The notes: a model not told the origin generated them from the letters alone. A stretch of 57,167 bases of DNA from Branchiostoma floridae (GCF_000003815.2 NC_049989.1:6253425-6310591); one strand, 5' to 3'; shown: positions 1-12,845, counted from the stretch's first letter. Made by a program: numbers and translations.

Positions 1-475
1 CGATCCCATTACTTTTTTTGCCCGTTTTTCACAATTAAGAGAACTTGTCCCCATGGCAATTCGGCCGAGGGTTACAGACCAGGACTGCCTGACTTCCCTG
101 TGTATTTACTCAGCTGTTGTGGAGTTAAAAGGCGCTCTGGAGGTTCTTCCGTGGACACCTAGAACATGAAAATACAATAAAATAGATGCACAGACTGTTG
201 ATTACTGTACAGTGAGCTATTGTGACTGTACAAGCACTGTAACTAGTTTTGTCTTCAAACTGTTAAAAACTGATTTTTGACTGTGACACTGGAATGACTA
301 AAGGCATGAAAACAAAAGGACACAAAATATAAGGAATTCCTACCCGTTCCAGGTAAGGCTTGACCACTTGTGCCAGTGGGTTGAGTGGCCCGAGGTCCGC
401 ACCTGTCCACACCAGGTAGCCCAGGACAGCCAGTAATACGCCCAGCAAAGATATAGATGTCCCCAACAATCCCAT
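1..475 (-). pseudogene. Partial duplicate of neuferricin exons 1-2, disrupted
   Basis: The first exon copy (475 down to 344, 44 codons, ATG at 475-473) is nearly identical to exon 1 of the intact gene at 5331-5200, differing at S6T and V8I, and keeps the same GTAGGA donor. The second exon copy starts at 158 after a TAG acceptor and matches the intact exon for about 24 codons (VSTEEPPERLLTPQQLSKYT). It then reads CTG TAA where the intact gene reads CTG TAC, because about a dozen foreign bases interrupt it; a short match (GCCATGGGGA) resumes afterwards. The match continues about 45 bp beyond exon 1 into intron 1. I read this as a tandem partial gene duplication that has decayed. The remaining exons, if any, lie left of the window. 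Confidence 0.8.
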
Positions 476-2990
476 ATCTAATATGATATGTCAAGTCACT
501 ACATATCAATCAATCATCATGTCACATACAACATAAGTCTTGTATAATTGTTATACAAATGTTACATTTTCAATTGCTTATCATCTATATAGAATACAAC
601 ATCTGATGTCTTTCGTATCACCTGAGGTATCAGCAAGATCCGCAGGAGGGATGGGACTGAGGATGATGCGGAATTGTGCTGTATTTCATACTCACCAGGA
701 AAAAAAACGTCAAAAGCAGCGCATGCGGAGTATGCAAATCATTCAATGTAAACCCCGTGAAATACAACAGCGAAGCACGGACCATAAGGTAAAATATGCA
801 GTGGCCCAGAACACATGGTATATTCCGGCCCAGGTAGCCGGGTAGGGCATAATAAATGACGTTACAAAAACCCACTCTGTGATGTACCCCAGCAGGGGTG
901 GTTAGAGGGTGTTCAGAAAAAGAAGGAGAAAAACTATTATAACGTTATATTGACATCCTCGAGCTCCATTAACTGATTAAGATTAGTAGACGTCACTTCC
1001 CCGTTTAAATTTGCACAGCCACCTGTTTCACATGCATGTTCCATATAATTCTTGATAAGCATGAATATCATCATTGAACGAGCAATAAATAAATCAGCGT
1101 TACCTGTAGTTGATTTGTTCTTTATCTGTAAAAGATTACTTGTAAATTTGGTAACATCAGATTATTTTCGAGGAAATTATGAGACTAAAACGTAACAACG
1201 AGATTTGAACAAGCTCTTAGGCGGCCATCTTGAAAGGTCACAGGTCACTCACGAATGGTGGGTAATATGTATAGATGAGGACCACGCCCATTTTGGATAT
1301 CGATCGCTCATTGGCCCCTTTCTACCAGACAGCGATCGTTGAGAGATCGGACACGAAGCTGGATTTGTGTGACCATTGCTTTCATAATTTGAGTATGATG
1401 CAAGATGCAGTGAGATTAAACTGGAGATTAGGGACAATTTGGCGGCTCAGTGGTAGGAACCACTAAGAGGAAAGGGGATGTGACCAATCATATTATGTCA
1501 AGACCAGCGTTTTGCGTCAAGATCGCATACTGAAAACAGTCAAAGAAACACAAACTATACACGACTTTATACGCCTAACCATTCCCCATTATACAAAATG
1601 ATATATGCACGTTATTAAAACTACTAGTATAAACGTTAACGTTTTTTGAGTCAAGTGACACCAATTGGGCAAAAAAAGTAAACCATCATTTCTTCAGTCT
1701 GTTACATGCCAATATTGTTGATGACCTTAAATTACCTTTGCTTTGCAACTGTGCTCTACATGTGTATTTCTCTGTATCCCCGCATGCTCTTGCAAAACGA
1801 GACACTGCAGTACCAGTTTTTACTTCGAAATCCTCTGAAATCCCGTGACTTAGACTTTTTATGGATTTTTTAATTGTAAAAGCACAGGCCCCTTGCGTTG
1901 AGAATCGGCAACCGCGTTCTCGGAGAAGGTGATCTTCATCCAAATTTCAGGATAACAAGCCTAACAACAACACCACCTTACCAGTGTGTAGTTACTTTTC
2001 ACCATCTTAATGTATATATATTTTAACATCAAAAGAGCATGAAATTCCATAGATGTACACAGTACAAATTTATTTCGATCAACCATCATGTAAAGAATAT
2101 ACCAGCGTACTAGTAACTTGAACTGGACTAGTAACTGGATAATGTCATGGGTGGTGGGATGTCTTTAATTTTTTTGCAGCAAAATGCATGTTAGGTGCTG
2201 TTACAACAATGCTATCTAATAGTATTACATATATCGCTATATTGCTATTCACTAACTAATGACAACTAAATGAGAGCGCTACCCACCTATGTATCGTGCT
2301 AAATTGTAAACGCATAGAACAAGAACATGCTAACACATGAACTGACCAGGATAATCAAACGTAAATTTATATCTATTGGCCTGAGTTCATTCTCACTATA
2401 TTGCGCTGGGAAAGGTGAACTTCGCGCATGAATCATTATTACATGAAGCAACAATTTTCTGACGCACTTAACATGTCTCATAACTATCCTTTCAAACTTT
2501 GAAATACTGGCGCAAGGCATGGTTCTGAACATCAACTCATTGTTCAAATCGGTTATCAGCAAATAGTCAGCTGGATTACTCAAATTCTAGTCTAATTATT
2601 CAACAAAACTGGGTAATTATTCAATAAATATTTTATATTCCTGAATGATGATGTACTGCTGCGGTTCAGCAAACTGTACACTAAGTTATTAAAACAATTT
2701 TTGGGAACATCATTCGTAAAAGTTATTCACAAGCCAAGAAATTTATACAACTACATGTATCATAGAGTTCAAGCACAAAAGCCTCTGTAGATAATTTACA
2801 CATGGAATAAAGTCATAATCTACTGCACTTACAAAGGAACCGCGACAAAAAAAACATGCATATTAATTATCTCAAAACAGCCACATTGGTAAGGTCACAG
2901 ATGTAAGTACTTGGCATACGTATATACGTACTATATATATGTATATATATGTAAGTCCATATTACAAATCACCTTTCTTATCCAGCATGG
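476..2990. other. Intergenic, no gene recognised
   Basis: No reading frame here has recognisable protein similarity. A hydrophobic minus-strand frame at about 630-895 is noted but not supported. The stretch is AT-rich, with short AT dinucleotide runs near 2925-2955 just beyond the neuferricin stop codon. A nuclear-receptor-like direct repeat lies at 1235-1247. Confidence 0.6.
1235..1247 (+). promoter_or_regulatory. Perfect DR1 nuclear receptor half-site pair
   Basis: Two AGGTCA half-sites separated by one base, the DR1 arrangement bound by RXR heterodimers, HNF4 and COUP-TF type receptors. A YY1-like GCCATCTTG lies just upstream at 1223-1231. No gene start is evident nearby, so function is unproven. 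Confidence 0.35.
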
Positions 2991-5331
2991 TTATGGCTTA
3001 CATGCGGATGCATCTGAAGCACACCCGTCAAACTCCTGCAGGTTCACAAGAGGGTTGTCCAGGTCCCCCCTGTCGCTGTGTTGGGCTGCTCCGGGGTCCC
3101 CTGCAGGGGGTCCCGTGTTCTTGACGCAGATACAGCGATATTTGTCGGAGCCTGCTTCAGTATACAGTTTCCGTGGTACGCCAACCCAGTCACGCTCTAT
3201 ACCTCCACTGGGAGTCAAAGAGAATGTTTTTAAAGAAATGCGGTTCTTATAATTAGTCAGTTAGCAGCTAGTGGCAAATATGCAGTTCTTGGCACATATA
3301 CGATGATATAGGTAAACGGTGAGTAATTCCTGATCAATGTGAGGAGGCCTGGCGAGCGTCACCCCACCGGCAAGTGAGGAAACATGTGCAAATTTACTTT
3401 CCTATTATAAAAAGGGCACAATATTGTGGCAATCAGTATCGTACCCGGGACCAAATGATCTAACGTTAACTATTACGCTACACGATGTCACATGAAGATT
3501 CAAAGAAATTATGCTCAATTATGCCATTTTGCAAAAAAGTGTTTAGTCTGGCATTACTAAGCAGGTGGCCGGGTTGCTTATACTTTGAGCTGTAATACGT
3601 TTCTCTTGCCTCATCTACACTAAGCTTTAATAATGCGATTTTAGAAATGAACCAGATCATTACCTTTCTTTGGTACAAACAAATTTAGGCCCGTCCTCCT
3701 CAGTGTACATACTGTCACATGGTGGGAAGTTTCTCTTGTGTTCTTCTACAGCGTTCTTTTCGGAGTGAGCAGTCTTCATCTTCTCATCTACATCCAACAG
3801 CTCCTTAGTAGGGTTCCCCTCCTCATCATAGTATCTACCAATCAGCTTTCCTACAAGAACAATAGACGTACATAGATGTACATATGTCAAGTATGAAAAA
3901 CTAAAGTAACAGGAAGTTACTAACGGTGGAAATAATTACAAATTCTAGACAACATAGTAAAAGTGCACTAGGCCAGGCCAGGCTGGCAGACAGTTTTTTT
4001 TGCTTACCTACATATGTGTAGTCCTTCTCGTACCTCTGTACCCATTCCTCGATTCCTAACAGGTCCCTCCATCCCAGTCCGTCCACGGTGTCTATCAAAC
4101 CTGCCTCCGTAAACTCTCCAGTAACAAACGCCCTGGTACCATCACGGCCTAGGAACACATCACACAATCACGATTCCATCATTAAGATGGTGTTTATAAC
4201 AATGGTTTCCAAAATAAGTATATTTTTCAATGGAAAATTCTCATAACTTAAGAATTCTGTCCTGTGACATAACACAACCCATGCAGGAGTAAACACATTA
4301 TGCAACACCATGCCCATCATCCACGTTGTCATTCTTGTTTGGTGCAGTATGACTGTATGTGCGTCATGATGCCAAAGCCTGTGTTCTTGCCAAATTTCAA
4401 GTAATGGTTACATCTTTTAATTTCTGCAGCGTCAAATTTTGTTTAGCAAATTACAAATTCTACTTTTGCGCCCCAATTCTTTATGTATGCCAACGGCGCT
4501 GACATTAATAGAAATAACTTTACCTTTGTGCACTGATGCCAGTATTTCTATCGGCACCAAGTGTAACAAAACACCACGAAACGGACCTTACCTACAAAGA
4601 AGCTGTATCCTCCATTTAGTCCGTAGACTCGTTCACCCTTCGTCACATCAAAGACTTTCCCCATGATGGCTAAGTACAGTTCAGGACTTCCTGACTTCGC
4701 GGTGTATTTACTTAGCTGTTGCGGAGTAAACAGGCGCTCTGGAGGTTCTTCCGTAGAAAACTAGAAGAATACAAAATGTAGGTGCATTGTACATTGTATA
4801 GTGAGTTATGTTACCACTATTCGTCTAAAACGCATTGGGAACATACATTTCGTATCCTCCAAGGGTCAACGTTAGGCTTCGGTCCGAATTACCGACCCGG
4901 GGCCTGCCCGGGAAGCTTTCAATAACGAAAAAAATGATATAAAGTCAACAAAACAGAACGTAAAAAATAGTCATGAGCGCAACTTGTGTACATCCCTTGA
5001 GACACACTTTTATTTTCCGTTTCCGTAAACATCCCGACCTGGTTCGATTTGGAAATGGGACCTTAGCCTTAATGCAAATATAATAACAAATATGTAGGGG
5101 AAAACTGCTAAACTTATCGAAGAACAAATTCTTCGAATGTGACACTTGAATGACTAAAGGCATGAAAACAAAAGGACACAAAATATAAGGAATTCCTACC
5201 CGTTCCAGGTAAGGCTTGACCACTTGTGCCAGTGGGTTGAGTGGCCCGAGGTCCGCACCTGTCCATACCAGGTAGCCCAGGACAGCCAGTAATACGCCCA
5301 GCAAAGATACAGATGATCCCAACAATCCCAT
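2991..5331 (-). CDS. CYB5D2: Neuferricin (cytochrome b5 domain-containing protein 2)
   Basis: Five exons: 5331-5200, 4760-4592, 4148-4008, 3850-3664, 3207-2991; all junctions are GT-AG and phases agree, giving 281 aa (human protein about 264). Residues 1-28 form a hydrophobic signal/anchor (MGLLGSSVSLLGVLLAVLGY). The cytochrome b5-like MAPR domain begins near residue 54 (LFTPQQLSKY) and holds LYLAIMGKVFDVTKG and Y90-GLNGGY96-SFFVGRDGTRAFVTGE; as in other MAPR proteins tyrosines, not the usual histidine pair, are the expected haem ligands. The C-terminal half carries the family hallmarks NFPPC, RDWVGVPRKLY, CICVKNTGPP and GDLDNP. Known role in vertebrates: secreted or ER haem-binding protein linked to neuronal differentiation; that role is not visible in the sequence. 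Stop TAA at 2993-2991. It has a broken partial duplicate at 1-475. Confidence 0.93.
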
Positions 5332-6930
5332 ATCGAAACGATATCAATACTAATCAGTATACCAATCAATACCTGTAAAATTCTGAATATTTTCTGGCTT
5401 TCTATAAAGATTTTTATGGGAAAAATGATATATCCATACGTTACAGGTACATGTATGAACGGTCCTGAGAACGGCCACCTGTTCAAGTCATATCGTCATT
5501 GATAAGCGTACTGATATGTATTTCGTTCTCTTGATAATTATGTGCTTAGCTGTCCAACATCCCTTCTGTAATTGACAGAAGGAGTCTTGTATATACAAAT
5601 GTTATGTTATTTTTAGTAATGTCTACTGACTATTTATAACGTTGTTCCGGGGGAAATGATATCGCCATGTGTTGACACGCATTTTCTCACGCCCACCTGT
5701 TCCAGCTATATTAGGATCGATATAAGCATAAATATCACCGTAGAGATAAATCAACATTACCTTGAAGTGACATGGGCCATTATCTACGAGCGTAAGAGAT
5801 GGCACACCAGTCTGTTCAGTGTGGACTTGTACATTCTCCCGTCCCGTGGCCTCGACCTTTAATTGACTCAAAGTAGATTATCAGGTCAGAGTCCCTGCAG
5901 AGTATTGCTTTTATCAGTCTCCATGTAGTTGAAGTGGGCCTTAATCTACAGGTTTGAGAGATGGTATGCACATGTAGACTTGTGCATCTTTACGCAGAAC
6001 CGCCCCGTGACACTTTGGCCTTGACCTTGATTTGACTCTGCTTTAACAGGTCGGGGTTTTTCGAATTGGTTGCATGGACACTAACCAACCAATCAAGAAT
6101 AGCCAAATATTTGGTAAGGTATAAAGCTGATTGGCTGTCCCAATAAGGCAAACTCTTTCGTGTTAAAGTGGGAGGTCTACAAACAGGGACACCAACCGTT
6201 GTACCAATATATATATCAGCCTTCTTGACTCGACAGAGAATGTTCGACCGTCCTCTCTGAGTCCAAACTTGTTTATCGGGTACCACATTAAGATCGACAT
6301 CGGTGGGGTTTGTGAGTAGATCTAGAGGACAACCACAACATCACGGAATGCTAAATGAACATATTACACTGCGCTGTACACGATTTGCGACTTCGATGTT
6401 GGTTGTTGCGACGACGATGTTGGAAGTTTGTAACTCTTGTCAATGATTGTCTTTTTTCAAATCAGACTCAATCTACCACGTTATCTACATATCTCAATTG
6501 CTTCTTTCAGTTCCCATATGTGATTTGTACAAGTAATCGATGAAATAAAAGTTTACAAAGTGAAGGGCACATTCAAACACACACATACAAATGAAAAAGG
6601 CGAGCAATACTACGAAGGCAGTCATTCGAAGCGATCATTATGTTACGCCCTAAACTGATGAAGTTGCTCACTCTTCCCATCGAATCCTAGCGTTAGTATG
6701 TCGACACATCATGCCCCCGGCGTTCGCGCTCACAATCTCTGACAGACACCGACGTATCCGGTGTGACGACCTACGTTACAATAAACAGAACTCATCCGGC
6801 AATAGTCAGCTTGGTTTGATCATAGCAAAGTCAACTGGTATCTTGCTGCATAACCCCATCTTTAGCAGTGTTTGTATCACTCACACCTACATCTCATAGT
6901 GTCAGGGATACGAAGCACTGTAAGTAAATA
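5332..6930. other. Intergenic between divergent gene starts
   Basis: About 1.6 kb between the neuferricin ATG (minus) and the small plus-strand frame at 6931. It would contain both promoters. I see no convincing coding exon. No TATA box is placed with confidence. Confidence 0.5.
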
Positions 6931-7179
6931 ATGCCACGGAGGAGACAGGGAATCATCTTGTGGATGTCGGTCGTTGGGTGCACCCTGCTGGCGTTATACC
7001 TTTGGTACACTGTGTCTATTGATACACGTCGGAGGAACATAATGTGGGACGCACCTGCGGTATCACCCAGACCTCTTGCAATACCCGAGCATTATGCGGC
7101 TGGCAATGACAGAAACTTCACTCTGGCGAAGGTGATTGAAATCCACGACCCTGCTGGAAGGTCGGTATTTCACTCTTGA
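6931..7179 (+). CDS. Small type II signal-anchor protein or first exon
   Basis: An 82-codon frame starting ATG with a basic N terminus (MPRRRQ) followed by a hydrophobic span at about residues 8-26 (IILWMSVVGCTLLALYLWY) and a stem-like tail with a possible N-glycosylation site (NFT). This is the layout of Golgi type II glycosyl- or sulfotransferase N termini, but no catalytic domain is present. Two readings are possible. It may be a first exon with a donor at GAAG/GTCGGT (about 7158-7165). Or it may be a complete micropeptide, since an AATAAA follows the TGA within a few bases (about 7182). No matching downstream exon was found in the window. I do not recognise the gene. Confidence 0.45.
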   Translation: MPRRRQGIILWMSVVGCTLLALYLWYTVSIDTRRRNIMWDAPAVSPRPLAIPEHYAAGNDRNFTLAKVIEIHDPAGRSVFHS

Positions 7180-9892
7180 TAAATAAACACATGTTAAAAG
7201 GAGTTTGCTATTTTTGAGCAGTCGGCAAAAATAAGCTTAGCTTTTGTCTTTGTTTTCCAGCAATTAATCTTATTTTCCAGCTCAGCTGGCCGGGATCGAC
7301 GGAAACACAAATGGCAAGACGAGGAACTTAATTTTGAACTTTTTGTCCTCCAGAAGTTCTTGGATTTTGCCATTGTCTTATCCTTTGTCTACACGATTAA
7401 CACATGGACACATGAGAGAGATATAGTCTCCACGAATACTTGTAGGGGGCTAAGTATTATGCCTATAATAGGCTATATGCAAAAGATCAACAACTTCATT
7501 CCTATACATTGCATATACAAATCTATTTGATATGAGAATAGACAATGTGGATAAGAGTGATAAGTGAACTAGAGTTCGGGGACCTCATACCTCCATGAAA
7601 TATTTATTGCTTTTTTTGTGGATGGTATGTATGTTTATAGTCGGTTGTATTTGAGAGTAATGGTTATAAATGTTATGGGAAAGTAGTGGTGTATTTATTT
7701 AATGACACAGAGGATGTCCATCTGATTAGTAATTATTAAAATCTGACACTTAATTGTGTAATGTGCGTTTAAGAGGTCGACGGCATATGGTAGCGTGGTG
7801 TTCCTTAAGCTTGATGTTTGGCATTTAAACTGTCTAAGGTTGTCAGCATAATTAAGGTTCGACTATGTGCCTCAGAGCGGTGTGGTGGGAGGAAGTTGGG
7901 AAACTCAAAAAGAAGAAGGGATGTGGCCAACTTTAGTCAGATTTTGATTTGATTTTCCACCAATATGTCATAACATCAGCTGTTATCACGGTACAAAAAC
8001 GAGAGGCACATTTTCCTCTGACAGCCCCACACCAACTGTAAGATGAGTACTTGGCGCCAACCCCGTCTGCTAAAAAACAAGTACCATTGGCTACGAAAGA
8101 GACAACTAACAACTGTCCCTTATCGTAACAAAATCAGAACATCTGTATCGCCCATAAAACTTCTGACACCCAACCCAGATGAGAGGACCTAATGGCATTT
8201 TAATCACCATGTCACTCAAATCAGCAGTACAGTAAGTGAGACATCCATACCTGTTAAGCATTACCGTTAAATGTACCTCCACTTCTTACAATTATACTTA
8301 CGCTTCACGTCTCCATGATATCCTAAGCAGACATAAATAAAACTAATTATCATATTCAAAAAACCTCGGGGTTCCCCAAACACACAGCTGTCATACAGAT
8401 CACCTCACCATCTGCTTGGAGCTAAGCCCATTAACAAACACATAAAGCACGATGCCTGTACCAATATATCTCAAATATAGGGGTGATTTCTGATATTATT
8501 ACATCGATTATAACGACAGATACGGCTCCCAAAATCTCATCGATTCAAGCTTTCATCACACCCCACCAACACAACAAGTATGAAACCAATCCATCCAGCC
8601 GTTCTTGAGTAATCATCTACACAGACAGAGACACATAACAGAAAATATAACCTCCATTCCATGACATTTCATGGAGGTAATGAAGGGAATAAGTGAGAGT
8701 CCTGCTTACTAGACTAAGATGCACGCCTATATCTAAGCTAAACAAAAAACATCGACGGTACAAAACAAGTCACCAGTGCTGACTGTGATCGCATCATCAT
8801 TACATCCTGCTCACACGATTTGCTAAACACTCTACTACCCTTTGCACTTCCTAGGACGGGAAAGCATGCATGATGCGGATACCCGATGTTTAGAATCTAT
8901 ATTTCATATGTATGTAACTTCTCACCCTCACACGCAGGGTTGACAATCGCGGCAAAGCCTAACGATATGCTTTGCCGCGATTGTCAACCCCGAGTGTGAG
9001 GGTGATATCGTTAGACTTTGCCGCGATTGTCAACCCTGAGTGTGAGGGTGGTAACTTCTATATGTTTCAGTTTGTTGAACGGGAGTGAAATACAGCGGCA
9101 TGAAGACAAGCAGATGGCCAATAAGAGCAACGCCGTTGCTGCAAATGACTTACAACAAATACTCGCTTGAGGCATGGTTTGTGACTTTCATGAAGTAAAA
9201 AGTAGGGATGCACTTATTTATGCATCTTAAACATTTTCTACTCAAAACCTTCCTTGTAATGCATGTTGCTCCTTTGTATTTTCGCATGCCCCTTTCACAA
9301 GCTTCGCTGTTCATGGCCTTAGTATCAGGTCAGAAGATAACGATTTATGTGGGTTTCTATGCCAGTAACTAGTCAAATTAGAATTTGTCGTAGGCTCCAA
9401 AATTCTACGCACGGCTTTCTTGTGGTTTAGAGCTTGTTTGTCCGGAGTGAATTTAAAATAAAACTTCACATAGCCTTTAATACTACCAAAAGCCAGAAAC
9501 AGGAACCATAAAAGTTTCCATATGTGGTTAACTGTGGAAATTCTATTGATGTTTCAGGCTCATATTGGTGTCAACAATAGTCTTACGGCAGTGGACAGCT
9601 GTTGGCGTCCGGTCTGAAACAAAAGGAAGTCTTTCAAGGCAGAAGTTATAAATTGAGATAATCTTTTGTCACTTCAATGTAGTATTACTCTGTTTGTTAA
9701 GTATGGATTATGCGAATAGCGACAAAAGTTCAAATGCACAAACCTTTTTATATGTTGCTATTTACATTCATAGGGAGTAACAGTAAAGATATCACATACT
9801 TTTCATAGAATAGGAACACTGCATATAGAAAGATAGATTATACATATATAGATACAGCATTTTACATAGCTACTCAACCTATCAATTAACTA
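7180..9892. other. No gene seen; dispersed repeat sequence
   Basis: No convincing exon. The part about 8280-8700 looks like a dispersed repeat of the type that carries a cacagacagaga tract and a final cattccatgac/atttcatggaggt inverted pair. A small palindrome (GCCTATAATAGGC) lies at about 7461-7473. A short palindromic transposon sits at 8923-9050. Confidence 0.5.
8923..9050. mobile_element. 128-bp palindromic MITE with 9-bp target duplication
   Basis: The element is flanked by exact copies of GTAACTTCT at 8914-8922 and 9051-9059. It begins CACCCTCACAC and ends GTGTGAGGGTG. Arm A is 8923-8958 and is complementary to 8969-9004 at 34 of 36 positions. A 10-base loop (CTAACGATAT) separates them. 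The reverse complement of that loop (ATATCGTTAG, 9005-9014) is followed by another copy of the second arm (9015-9050). The order is therefore A, L, A', L', A'. The first 46 bases are the inverted repeat of the last 46. A 9-bp duplication points to a Mutator-like or similar superfamily, by inference. Confidence 0.85.
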
Positions 9893-10811
9893 CATGCATA
9901 CACAAGTCATCACACCGGTACCTGTCCTTAATGCTGAAAACTATATGGAAAGGGGCATGTCTCTTCTGCTGAACACCATCCATACACAGGCTAACCCACC
10001 AGTCTTTTTTGTTATACACCATTCACACACACAAACACACCTGTCCTTGGTGCTGAACACCATCCACACACAGGCAACCACACCAGTACTTGGCATTAGA
10101 TGCACAAACACACCAGGACTTGTTGTTATACACCATTCACACACACAAACACACCTGTTCTTGGTGCTGAACACCATCCACACACAGGCAACCACACCAG
10201 TACTTGGCATTAGATGCACAAACACACCAGGACTTGTTGTTATACACCATTCACACTCACAAACACACCTGTCCTTGGTGCTGAACACCATACACACACA
10301 AGAAACCACACTAGTACTTTGAGTTAGACACCATTCACACACACACCAATACACCTGTCCTTTGTGCTGAATACCATCAATACACAGGCTAACCCACCAG
10401 TCCTTGTTGTTAGACACTATTCACACACACAAACACACCTGTCCTTGGTGCTGAACACCATCAACACACAGGTAAGCACACCTGTCCTTGGTGTTAGACA
10501 CCATTCACGCACACGCAAACACACCTGTCCTTGGAGCTGAACACTATCCACACACAGGTAACCACACCAGCACTTGGTGTTAGACACCATTCACGCACAC
10601 GCAAACACACCTGTCCTTGGTGCTGAACACCATCCACACACAGGTAACCACACCAGTACTTGGTGTTAGACACCATTCACACACGCAAACACACCTGTCC
10701 TTGGTGCTGAATACCATCCACACACAGGCAACCACACCAGTACTTGGTGTTTGACACCATTCACACCCACAAACACACCTGTCCTTGGTGCTGAACACCA
10801 TCCACACACAT
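9893..10811. repeat. CA-rich minisatellite, 84-86 bp units with 114-bp variants
   Basis: About ten tandem units built from phrases such as acaccattcacacacac, aaacacacctgtccttggtg and ctgaacaccatccacacac. Marker ccattcac falls at 10019, 10133, 10247, 10331, (10417), 10501, 10587, 10673 and 10757. The first two intervals are therefore 114 bp, the remainder 84-86 bp. Reading frames across it on both strands are repeat artefacts. Confidence 0.9.
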
Positions 10812-12590
10812 CTTTCATTTCACTCAGCTACAAAATGTAGGTATGCACGCAGTCTAAAATCATAAAGGGGATCTCATCTTATACTGTAGTGAATCACATT
10901 AACAATAAGGACAGAAGCCAGTTCCACTGAGTGTATATGTCTAATAATCTAGTACTCTACAGCTTTCAAGTTTTATGTTGTATACAGCCAGAAATGTCAG
11001 TAGAAGTTTCGATACTATATATCATATTGGCTTTTGTCATACCAAATCTATTGTGTAAATCTTTCAAAATTTCTAACACAATGCACGATTAAGACTTAGT
11101 CCTTCAACAGTTCACATTACTTTGTACACAGCCAAACAACAAAGTGCAGATCTAGTTGTGTTTACACTATCAAGACCTATTACAGATGTGCTCCAATGTC
11201 ATATCAATAAAAATCCATACATTGAAAAAGGTAACTGCAAGCTTGTAGTGATATGTGTATGTAGAAATCATAGCAACACTGTTGTATTCATAGCACGTAA
11301 CATAGAATACAACACAAAAGATATTCTGTAGCAGCTTAACCAAAGGCCCAAGGTGATCCGACCTGTGGGAGGACCAGAACTAAGGGCTTTTTTTTGCACA
11401 TGCTTTGGTAACAAAGTGTACTGCTCTCCAGATGTCTTTACAAGGTATTGTACACGTCAATAAAAGGATAGCTGTTTCTAGGGAAAGCTTATCAGTAGTC
11501 CCGTGGAAAGAGACACTGCAACTACTAGTATACTATGTCACAATTAATCACAAGGAAGTCGACACATTTTCAACAATTACTTACACCTTGTACATTGAAT
11601 CAATCAACACCAATTCATAATGTATACTACGAGTTACATAAATCATCTTCCTATACCTAACAAATACCAATTTCTAACAGAAATATAAAGGATAAAAAGG
11701 TGACTGAGTCTTTTTCAGTTAAAGATCCCACATAGTCAATTAGTGTATTGATATACTTTCCTCTTTGTAGTCAGTATTTCAATCTTTCAATCATCAGACT
11801 TCTTTCAATTATAAGCTACTACGACTTACACATGGTTCCAGGAGTACATCTTCTAAAATTGACAAGAAATACTTACAATACTTGTTTGTTCCTCTTTGAG
11901 ACATGATAGTTTAATAGTCTTATAGCGTAATAACACTTCTCCAAGTTAACTACACACATGGCAGGGACTTGTGCAGTTTCAGTGCAGCATGCAGTAAGAA
12001 CTAACTGCAATAAATATCAAGTGTTCACTTTCTCACACTCTTAGGTGGTAAATAATAGCTATTTTTCTCTGCAGATGGATACAAGTACATATACTGGTAT
12101 CATCCCAATTCCAATGTGTGACATCATTATCATAATTGTCTTTTACACAAATGATGGTCCATAGATTTTAAGATTATTCCAATGTTTTTTTGTTTTTTTT
12201 AAATTTTTTTTCCAAACTTTATTCAATATTTCAGCATAATACACAATTATTCCATTATTCCAATGTTGATCAGATAGCAGATGATATGAATTCTCCAATT
12301 TTCTCTGAGAGAAAAATAAACTGTAATCAGTGCAGGACTTATCTTTTCAAGAGACCCTTTCTGCGCTATTACATTGGAGATTACACCTTATCATTGTTGA
12401 CTACTCTTTCAGATACTGTACTTTAACTTTGTTGTTGCATGATTTAAGTTTGTCCTCCAATGGTTTCCAATGTGATAAGGCACAACACACTGTTTTGCAT
12501 GCATGTAGGAATGCTTGACTTACAAATTCTGCATTCTATATTTGTATTCAATACCTATAATTTACTAGTAATTGCTGTTTATCTTTTATG

Positions 12591-12596
12591 TTTATT
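12591..12596 (-). terminator. Candidate poly(A) signal for nucleoredoxin
   Basis: AATAAA on the minus strand, about 250 bp past the stop codon. Another AATAAA lies at 12223-12218. Confidence 0.4.
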
Positions 12597-12803
12597 TCAT
12601 TCCCTTTATACCATACCACCATTACATGTACAAAGTGAACAGGACATTGACCACAATATGACTAGGGAAGGCAAATACTGAGCAACCCATGATTTCTCAG
12701 CTGACAAATTCTCTTTCTTCTAGCATACACATGATGTGATACTATACAAAATGACATTAAAAGTGCCATAGTGGTACTAAATTGACCCTTGGCATGTACC
12801 TCT

Positions 12804-12839
12804 TGACCTGTGACCCCCATGACAGCTGACCCCTGACCT
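12804..12839 (+). promoter_or_regulatory. Two DR1-like receptor sites next to the stop codon
   Basis: TGACCT-g-TGACCC at 12804-12816 and TGACCC-c-TGACCT at 12827-12839 are each direct half-site pairs with one-base spacing, within 36 bp of one another and 7 bp past the end of the nucleoredoxin CDS. Whether they bind receptors is unknown. Confidence 0.3.
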
Positions 12840-12845
12840 CCCGAC

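Larger units (their letters stand above)
10812..12845. other. 3' flank and probable 3' UTR of nucleoredoxin
   Basis: No additional gene is seen. On the minus strand this follows the nucleoredoxin stop codon, so its right part is likely 3' UTR. Candidate AATAAA signals on the minus strand lie at 12596-12591 and 12223-12218. The rest is AT-rich and unremarkable. Confidence 0.5.

Noticed and set aside
630-895. Hydrophobic minus-strand frame, possible membrane exon
   Set aside because: No recognised family, and two frames look equally plausible; composition alone is not enough.
9894-10807. Long frames on both strands of the CA-rich array
   Set aside because: Minisatellite translation artefacts.
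9893-10811. CRISPR-like array
   Set aside because: Units are contiguous with no unique spacers and the DNA is animal nuclear.
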